DNA of 64,000 nucleotides from Tethya wilhelma (lineage: Eukaryota > Porifera > Demospongiae > Tethyida > Tethyidae): NCBI GenBank assembly GCA_964030475.1, contig CAXIPT010000008.1:1429634-1493633 (forward strand). Reading direction: 5' to 3'. Positions 55,970 to 64,000 of the stretch are shown in pieces. The notes under the pieces were generated by a model, which did no database searches, was not told where the DNA came from, and worked only from the letters and a program-made list of their open reading frames with translations. The first letter of the stretch is position 1. Each line of letters begins with the position of its first letter. A program made the translations under genes and the position numbers.

Positions 55970-57720
55970 TCAAATGCATATCTACTATTATACTTCAGAA
56001 TGCTCAGTCTTCCAACGTGTTTAGCCTTGTTTTCTAACTTGAGCAGCTAGAATTTGTAGAGATTTATGACGTAATTTCCTGTTAAGGAGCTTATATCCGG
56101 TAGGATCCCTCCCTCACTGATACACCTTGCGTGCATGTTCATTTATATACTACGGTAACTATGGTGCATCTCAACCATGGTTTAAAAGGTGACATATGTT
56201 GCTACATTCAGTCTTTTTTCTAGCTCGAAAATTTTCACTTGCTATTCTTCAACCACTATCATGGCCAAGAGGACCAGGATGGCGGAATTAATCTACCACA
56301 GCAGACATCATTAATGGATCTGAGCCCAACAATAAAGTTCCAGTACCACCAAATGTGGTTGACCCAAATCTAGCAAAGGATCAACAATCATCACAGATGA
56401 TAGGCATCCTAACTCTAATCTTCCATGCAAAGCATGTCGAAGAGGATCTCATCCAAGGGTGACGGGAATGTGGGGATCACCACCAGAGACAAGTGCTTAC
56501 CAGACTCACCTATCTACTCGATGGGCCGACTACATGGAGGGACCTCGATGTCGACCGAGCCAGTAGATGTCAAGGTGGAGCGTGATGCCTCTTAAGGGAT
56601 GAAGCTTTTCTGTGTCAGCAAAGAGACCAAGGAGGTGTTGAATCAGAGACACAGGCTCGATCCACAAGCCTACTCACCGCCAATGCCATGCAGGGGCGTA
56701 GCCAGGATTTAGAGTAAGAGGGTGCTAAAATTGTGCGCACGCAGCGCGTGGAAAATTTTGGGGTACCACGCCCACTTTTAGGTCACGTGATCGATACTGT
56801 GACCTTTGAACTATTGCTGAAAGTAAACTGCTGAGCACTTTCGATCAACCTAGCGTAAACTAAACGGTTCTGAAGTTTGTTTATCAAGAGCTGAGACATA
56901 AATGAGCTTGGAAAATAGCTTCTAACAACAAACAAGTAAGAAAAAGTGATTCTAAAGGCTTGATTACTTATTGATAAATCCAATTATTTTTTTTTGCGCT
57001 TCCGGTCAGGGGAAAAGGGGGTGCTCGAGCACCCAAACCCCCCCCCCCCCCCCCTCCCTATATACGCCACTGCCATGAAAAATATGGTGCTCCAAAACTA
57101 GAACAAGTCTCAGCACAGGCCCTCGTGCTGGATGCTGTGGGACCCCTAGTGGCAATTGTAGTGACCTGCCAACCAGGGAACTTGACACCTGAACTAGCAT
57201 TAGATGCCACACACACTGGCACTTAGAGAAGGAAGTTTATCCTCAATGACCTCAATCCCTCCATCAAAGATCTTTGCCAAAGCTGCATCGAATTTCTTTG
57301 GAGACAGCTCCGCTAAGAAAACCAAGGAAAGGGTGGAGGCCTCAAAACCTCCCCGAGGAAAGAAGAACTCTGGATGGTAGAATCCAAATGCAGGCCAATT
57401 TTTTTTTCAATCAAGCCGCCCCTCGTACTCACTGGCCATCAGGGCCGGTAGGAGTTTCAAAGGCCACCCAAGATTGCAGAGGAGTCCCCCATACCCTGCA
57501 AAATGAAAGCCAAACTTTCACCTGTAGGGGAACGAACAACCAGTAGTAAAGAAGCAAAGAACTTCACTAATTACTGTAAAAATTGTAAATGTACTTCCTT
57601 CTTGTCCTAACTGTATTAATGAAAGAAAAATAGAATAAACTTTTATGCCTGCAAAGGGGAGGCATGACTGGGCTAGTTCTGGAGCTATGTCCTTCATGCC
57701 CAGATCCAACAATTTTTTTA
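55970..57720 (+). pseudogene. DIRS-like retrotransposon relic, copy 2
   Basis: The leader and ORF1 region align with 35180-36720 (shared CTTCAGAATGCT..., GGATCTGAGCCCAACAA, LVLDAVGPLVAIV). It is more decayed than copy 1 and is interrupted by the element at 56691-57072. The end shares an inverted CAACAACAGTAAA segment with copy 1. Confidence 0.65.
56691..57072. mobile_element. 382-bp TIR element inside the DIRS relic
   Basis: Ends CAGGGGCGTAG / TACGCCACTG, flanked by CCATG on both sides (56686-56690, 57073-57077). Holds a long C run (57040-57054). Confidence 0.9.
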
Positions 57721-58622
57721 CTGTTGTTGAGCCCAGGGAGAATTTTCTACTTCATTCAAAACTGCATAGGCTCCAACTGACCCACAAGACACATCCATAC
57801 AGTATTTTATTTTTTAGTGCCTGCGGTCCGCAGTCACATCTGGAATATCATCTGCAGAACAAGTCCAGCAGTAGTTCAGGCCCCGTTTACACTTATATTT
57901 TTTACTATTGTAAACGCTAACTAAAGTATACTGATACAGCATGCATCTACACGCTACCTCTGTAAACGCTCACATAAACAGATACTTTTGTAAACGCTCA
58001 TGAAAGTGGAGACTTCAGTAAACAAAGACAGCAGTGTAGGCTCATGTGAACAAGCAAAACACAGACTTCAAAACTGTTAACTGGACTCATTGGCCATTTT
58101 GTTGCACTTTAACAGTAGCTTACAATCATCATCTGTCTACCGAAACGCTTTCTCATCTTCTTTGAGGCATTTTTCGTTTGAAATTGAGCAAGCTAACTGT
58201 GCTCGTGACAGCTGGCAGCTCGCATGTGTATTGTAACCGCATATGTGTAAATGGCCATTTCCGTTTAGTGTTTAGTACTAAACGCATATGGGCCTTAGTT
58301 CTATCGGAGGGGCTGGAATCCTCAACCTTTCCCATCAGCTAAGAAGTGAGGCTAGGAGGTGTTCTATCTCCATTCTTGTATGTAATGCTTGCAGTTTGTT
58401 GAGGAACTTGACATGTGTGTGTTATGTTCTATTATGGAATGTCAAGAGTTAGATGTGAGAGTACTGAACTATACCAAGAAGCAACTGTCAACCTGTGGTT
58501 TTTCGATGATTGCTGTGAGTATGGAATTAGTGAATGTGATGTTGCTCCAGGAAGGGTCTCCCAGCTCTCGGATACCACACTTGGCAACCACCACCTCAGA
58601 CTCTGGCTGTTCCTCGACTGTG
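57721..58622. other. Repeat-derived sequence, no gene recognised
   Basis: 57870-58300 has GTAAACGC-type motifs on both strands (TGTAAACGCTCA repeats), suggesting a degenerate TIR element. ORFs at 58389-58699 are not supported. Confidence 0.45.
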
Positions 58623-58631
58623 GTGGCCTAG

Positions 58632-58721
58632 TAGTCTGGAGTATCCAGACCCTTTACACGCGCGCTAAAACTACGCGCATAGTTTTAGCGCGCGTGTAAA
58701 GGGTCTGGATACTCCAGACTA
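58632..58721. mobile_element. 90-bp perfect foldback with 9-bp target duplication
   Basis: The two arms (58632-58673, 58680-58721) are 42 bp each and pair without mismatch around a 6-nt loop CGCGCA. GTGGCCTAG stands directly on both sides (58623-58631, 58722-58730). A 9-bp duplication is typical of Mutator-like transposition. Confidence 0.92.
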
Positions 58722-58730
58722 GTGGCCTAG

Positions 58731-59066
58731 AGGATGATTGCTCACACTTTCGTTCACATACTCATTGCCTGGTGATCCAAGTTGTAAGCTGTGTCTTGCC
58801 CTCTTGGAACGGATGCAAATCACTTCATTTCCCTCTGTCTGAGTACTTGAGTCTAAATGCTACGTTTAGCCCTGCCTTCCACCCAACATCTGTTACCTAA
58901 TCACATCATGTGCTCATAGCAGTTTACAAATACTTACATTCTTGGCACCAACTAAGTTCCACAAGCTGAGCTTCAACAGCTCTGTATCTAATTCCTTTTT
59001 AATCTGAGATCATATGTATTGTCTTGAACTACTCTCTGATCTATTCCCAATTGGCCCTAGCCTGTG
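58731..59066. other. No gene recognised
   Basis: Short spacer with no supported feature. Confidence 0.5.
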
Positions 59067-59246
59067 GTCAACTTTTCTTAAGCGGAGGCGAAGAAGAAGA
59101 AGAAATGCACCTACACTACAATATTAATAGAGTACTCACAGTTACAAGAACTAACATCACAAATTAATATTTGTTACTGTATTAATATTGTATTATGCAG
59201 TATTGGTGCATCTCCTTTTTTTTGCCTCCGCTTAAGAAGAGTTGCC
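59067..59246. repeat. ~180-bp MITE with CTTAAGCGGAGGC arms
   Basis: The ends (CAACTTTTCTTAAGCGGAGGC and inverse CCTCCGCTTAAGAAGAGTTG) form arms of about 23 bp. Target duplication is not clear. Confidence 0.75.
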
Positions 59247-60429
59247 CTCAGGTGAGTATAGCGTAGCTTTTATTTTCTTGTCCAGAGCATTATGCACATG
59301 AAGCAAGATTTGGCTTGCATCATGTGCATAAAGTGAACCGAATAGGCTTTGAAATAGTTCCACAAACTTTCATTCTGCTGTTGACTCTAGTGCCCGAGAC
59401 CCAAGCCAGCCAGTTGAAGTTGGACATGCCAATCTTAATTGCTTCTTTTCAAGAAAACTGTAAGTGTGGCTCTACTTATTATTGATAGTACCATGGCTCT
59501 CTGAAAAAATGACATGAAAGATTAGTACTGGTATCATGTATCAAAAACATGTACATAGCATATTCATGAGTTATAACAGTTTACTGTAACCTTTAGTTCA
59601 GGTTTGAACAGTTGCTTGTCAAAGAATCCTTCCTGAAAGTTTGTTGATGAAGCAATAGTTAATTTGGGACAAGTCTTCTCAATTATGGCAACACTTGTCT
59701 AACTTAATTCTTGTTAAATACATGTAAAAGATACTTTAAGATATAGCCACTAAATGATTAGGGGTCAGTAAGGGAAAATACTAAGATATAGTAGTCCGAC
59801 TCAGTTTTTGTTTCCAACATTGGATATGGTGTCTCCATATGGTCTGGGAAGTTGAAACATTCCTACATAGACTCTCTGACAACCCTGGGGTCCCATGGTG
59901 GGAATGAGTTGGTCCTTCTTCTCTGAAACCCTGCTATATAAGGACCTGAGGTGGGCAAGCAGTAAAAATAGCTGGTTCTACTATCCCTTACCAAGGCAAT
60001 CGCCAATTAATACCATATATGGAAGTGATGCGTTGACATATGCATAGTGGTGGCCTGTGGGATGCTGACATCTGCATGGTCCAACACTATAAATGGTTCA
60101 AATTCCTGCCAATCTTATCACTCAAATTAATTGGCTAAATAGTGGAATAAAGTATAGCAGGCAGGATTAGATTATACTGGACAAGACTTGAACACCGAAA
60201 AAAAATGAAGTAGTCATGCATGTGCCCGAAATTGAGACATGCCTTGTTCCAATACTGTTTACACTACTGCCCATTCCTAAACTGCTTATTTTTTGAAATT
60301 TTTGCTACTTGTTCATTCAGCACTATATACAGTGTGAAGACTGTTAGAGACGTACTGCCTGAGTAGCAGCTATATGCATGCATTGTAATGCTAGAGTAAC
60401 TAATGCGTATGCGTGTTTAGGTTAGTGTA
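59247..60429. other. No gene; fragment of the 4464-type foldback
   Basis: 60090-60300 matches the right half of 34372-34681 (CCTGCCAATCTTATCACTCA, then the GTAGTCATG...CCTTGTTCC arm). Nothing else recognised. Confidence 0.55.
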
Positions 60430-61273
60430 TTTTGAGTGGGCGGAGATTTAGCTAGAGCTAATTTAATTAGTAGATCATAAAGGGGTGTGCCAAGATTACT
60501 ATATCAAATATACAATTGAAAATAAAAGTGTTCAGGAAGTGCTGGAGATCACTTTCCTACAAAAACTAGTGACCAAAGTCTTCGATTCGTACAAGTGACC
60601 GGAAATTAGACCACATCAAAGAAGCATTCTTTCAAAACCCCGGACTGCAGGCTGTGTATATAGTGATATGCGTGAAAATGTCCAGTAAGTTTGCAGGATG
60701 GCTAGCGGAGAGTGTGTGCTAGCTGTGACTTCGAAGCTTGGTGGGCGTATCCAACCAATTGAGCTCATGAGTGTGATTGACTTTTGACCTCTGATGTTTG
60801 ACCCCTCTGTCACATAGTTGAGCTCAAATTGAGTCTGTACAGGAAAACTTGAATTTGACAGGGCTGTTTTAAATTCATTTTTCTTCCCTGGTGGAGAGGA
60901 GAGAGAAGCTTGTAGGGTGTTTGTGTGTCTTAAATATCATGCTGAATTTTTGACTGGGTGGGAGCAGTTTTTCTGTATACCTGTTAGACATTTTGTGAGA
61001 GAATGTGGTTGTGAAGTTTATACATAGTACAAAAAGCCTTCTACAGACTTGATGAGCAGTTTTTTTGCTTTTTTTCAAGGTATGTTTTTTTTGTTCATCT
61101 GTTGTGATTCAAGCCACCTGGTAGTTGTTCCCTGTGAGTGAATGGCAGAAAAATCCGTTTTAGCTACTAAATTTGACCTTTGACCATTTTGAGACCAAAT
61201 CCTCTTGGCTTTCAGATAGCATCAAGAGTTTCTATGAGCCTATGAATATCATTAAGGTTCTGCCCACTCAAAA
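60430..61273 (+). mobile_element. TTTTGAGTGGGC-TIR family, full copy
   Basis: 844 bp, ends TTTTGAGTGGGC / GCCCACTCAAAA. The interior is close to 51899-52756. Confidence 0.88.
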
Positions 61274-62984
61274 ACCTCTAATGGTGAGAGTCTAACCTTG
61301 AAGTGTATCTTTAATTTTTTCTTCACAAAATAGGGTTTGAAATGAATCTTTCTTCTTCACAAAATTGGGTTTAATAGCAGCTAGACCATGAAGTTCAACA
61401 TTGCAATACATAGCTATAATATTACAATAGACAAACATGGCTGATGATAATATTATAAATTGAGGAACATATGCACATGATTATCAGATGATTACAAGTT
61501 CAGACCTATGGTAATTTGATTAGCCACTGTGATAATGCACCAATTAAGACCAACCAGTTAATTAATCGGTGGCACATGTGGTCAAGGCTATGATCCTAAA
61601 ATTTGATTGTAAAAGCTACATGTATAGCACATTTAGGAGGAGTAGAACCACTCATGACTGCGAAGCAAGACAAGGAACTTACGTGTGGTTTGGATACAAG
61701 AACAGATTTCTTGATCTACACGTTCAATAACTCTTAGCTTGATAAGCACATCATGTTACTGTAATTATTGTAAGCAAAGTACACACATCACTACGTGTAT
61801 AAATTATGTGTCAGAAGTTCACTGGAAGTGATGCATATCCTCAAGCTAATTAAAGAGCTCTTTTCATAAAATGACGGAAGCTGATTAGTAAGGATCAATC
61901 GTCTGTGGTCACATGGGTCATTCCATGTGGAATCAACACAAAAAAATGATGCATATCCTCCAATTTTATCCAAAGTTCGTGTGCACATGTAGTATATCAT
62001 GAGACATATTAAGGAATAGGACTAAACAACACTTTGACAAAAATTAGCTATAGGAGTTGATGGTCTTAGGATTCTAGTAAGATCAAAGGCTATATGGACT
62101 ATTATAGTACTATACTACTATACTATACTATAGTATTCGTAACTGGGCATTGCATGTATTTTATTATCAGTAGCATTTTAGTAGTAATGGGCACAGCTAT
62201 ATATTACAGTTCTGTGATAAATAGTTAATGAATGTGTGTAGACAAATATTTGTTATAGGTATTGACTAACAAATAAATTATAACTAATCAGCTGCATTGC
62301 ATAATTATGGTTTGCCTCTGGTAAACTGAGCTCTAGGAAAAGTTAATCAATAAAACTCTAGCCAAAATTAATTACTTTATAGAGGGCAAAAGGTGACACA
62401 TTATGACATAATAGAGAGGAAATAAGGAGTGTTTGACTCATTGACAAAAAATGTGCAATTAAATTTGCATACAGCCAGTAAACATGTTTGTGAGCTATTG
62501 AACTTTCAGCCACAGGATTTCTTTCCTTTCAATATGTCATCCAGGGTTGTCATCTATAATATTATAAATTTGTTATAATTAATTATTGTGAATGGAATTT
62601 TAAGTTGAGTACATAATAAAGCGTATAAAGTCAGACTGATTGCTAATAACAAAATGACTGTGGTCATACTCATAGGCTGTAGCTATAATTATTAGTAATT
62701 CCACCCATTGCACATGCCATATAAACAGCCATAATTATATTGAGTAAATATTTGCAATGCTACTATCAGGATGCATTAATTAGCTAGTTTTATCTGAGTA
62801 TTTTACTTCACATCTGTATCGCTGGAAGTTGCATTGTAGGCTATTAGAGCTTCTGTAATACATAGGAACCCCAAAATGCGCATCCATGCATTGACTGTCT
62901 ATATTATTGCTTTGTGAAACTTCTCTTAATTTGCCAGCTTTCAGCAAAGCTAGGTCAAAGTCCTGTACTCACTCTGAGATTTAT
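61274..62984. other. No gene recognised
   Basis: 1.7 kb AT-rich sequence without a supported exon, repeat pair or RNA gene. It ends at an N (62985), a likely assembly join. Confidence 0.5.
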
Positions 62985-62985
62985 N

Positions 62986-63347
62986 CATGATTCTGCACTT
63001 CAACACACTCTATACTTTATATACAACACTCTTGCTAAACACATTTGATGGGAGTCAGATTTCTTTACTATCTCTGTCCCCAATGCTTTCATTTCCTAGC
63101 TCCTCTTATGGCTGGTGATCGGTATTGCTATTTAGGTCTAATTAACTCATAGCCCTCTACATCATTCAATTACTCCCACATATCCTTTAATAATTGTTAT
63201 TACTTCCCAGTTTTACAGACTCCAACTTTTTCCGAAAGGTTTCCGGGACCGTACAACAAAGCGGAAGCCACACCCACAATTTTACGTGACTGCACCCTAA
63301 ATATGCCCAAAATTAATGCAAATAAAAATTATGTAGCTATGTACAAG
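62986..63347. repeat. ~355-bp duplicated segment, copy 2
   Basis: Near-identical to 46378-46730. It differs by about a dozen bases near the end (AAAAATTATG insertion) and a few substitutions. Confidence 0.93.
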
Positions 63348-63680
63348 CTGACAGTCCGTTCAAAAAAGGAGGAGAAAAATCGCGTATATGTACGAGCGTG
63401 CGCATACGTTACGAGCGTTAACGAAATATCGCAGAAGTTCGTTAATCTGCGTGGTATTGCGCACTTTTGACTCAACTGAAAAAATGCGCACATATTCGCG
63501 CAATCTTGCGCTTACATACGAACACCGTTTGGTTGACAATTGTAATACAAGTCAACATAATTACCACAAAGGGGGGTTAAAAAAAAACAAAAAAACAAAA
63601 ACAAAAAAAGAACAAAAAAAAACACACACACACACATACACAAAAATACACTATACACAATCATAAGCAAACCATGCAGT

Positions 63681-64000
63681 TTAGTCACATAAAATCTTAC
63701 TAGGAAAGCGGGAAATATAGGATATATTATCATCAATTTGTATCCATAAACACTTTTCCCGTATCATTCTTACATCAACTAAAATAAAACTATCTTGTTT
63801 TTTTACTTGAGTAATTGGTACACTGTCACCAAATGGCTGTGACTCAACAACTACCTCTTGTACATGTGCTACAGCGGCATTTGTAACAACATAAAATTGA
63901 ACTATCATACCATAACTAAAGTGACCATCTACTTCATAGAGTACAGTGAAGCTGTTACGTTTTTTAACTCTTGTGTAATTTTTACAATAAAATATTTCCC
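63681..64000 (-). CDS. C-terminal part of an unidentified ORF, runs off the window edge
   Basis: On the minus strand a frame stays open from 64000 to a stop at 63681 (about 106 codons): EIFYCKNYTRVKKRNSFTVL, then YEVDGHFSYGMIVQFYVV ... IREKCLWIQIDDNISYISRF, ending SKILCD. Composition and length without stops look like real coding. It recalls the C-terminal region of large transposon-associated proteins common in sponge and cnidarian genomes, but I cannot name the family. Low-complexity A-rich sequence (63575-63650) follows the stop. Confidence 0.55.
   Translation of the reverse strand, partial: EIFYCKNYTRVKKRNSFTVLYEVDGHFSYGMIVQFYVVTNAAVAHVQEVVVESQPFGDSVPITQVKKQDSFILVDVRMIREKCLWIQIDDNISYISRFPSKILCD

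Noticed and set aside
58340..58700. Possible LINE RT fragment (GVLSPFLY) near 58355
   Set aside because: Only one short motif, no flanking RT motifs in any frame; too little to call.

Overview
The window reads as a metazoan, intron-rich genome full of small transposons. The receptor tyrosine kinases (RTKs) with scavenger-receptor cysteine-rich (SRCR) ectodomains, the short introns and the AT-rich, nest-on-nest mobile elements point to a demosponge, probably Amphimedon-like. The species is inferred from gene content, not proven. Single N's at 18399 and 62985 show this is draft assembly.

Left part (1-25.2 kb, + strand): a tandem cluster of SRCR-RTK paralogues. Gene 1 (1-3173) is the 3' end of a kinase gene that starts outside the window. 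Gene 2 (7000-10523) has a signal peptide, two SRCR domains and Ser/Thr-rich stalk exons, but no membrane or kinase exons of its own. Gene 3 (16332-24142) is complete: 19 exons, all splice phases agree, and they total 3162 nt for 1053 aa (signal peptide, three SRCR domains, stalks, one membrane helix, tyrosine kinase, Ser/Pro-rich tail). A lone transmembrane exon at 24850-25003 is a relic of a fourth copy. Between genes 2 and 3 lies a minus-strand multi-exon gene for a multi-pass, 7TM-like membrane protein (11090-13344).

Middle part (25-37 kb): decayed Ty3/gypsy and DIRS-like retroelement fragments, miniature inverted-repeat elements, and no convincing host gene.

37.0-43.9 kb: a young, apparently intact Ty3/gypsy LTR retrotransposon on the minus strand. 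It has gag, pol, a tRNA-Ser primer site, a polypurine tract, 4-bp target duplications and a -1 frameshift signal with a predicted pseudoknot. Its 3' LTR carries a 962-bp DNA-element insertion, and the whole element sits inside an older foldback repeat.

Right part (44-64 kb): TTAA-flanked elements, an ~850-bp TIR family (TTTTGAGTGGGC), a second DIRS relic with a nested element, a LINE relic, a 90-bp perfect foldback with a 9-bp target duplication, a small probable minus-strand gene near 49 kb, and a minus-strand ORF running off the right edge.
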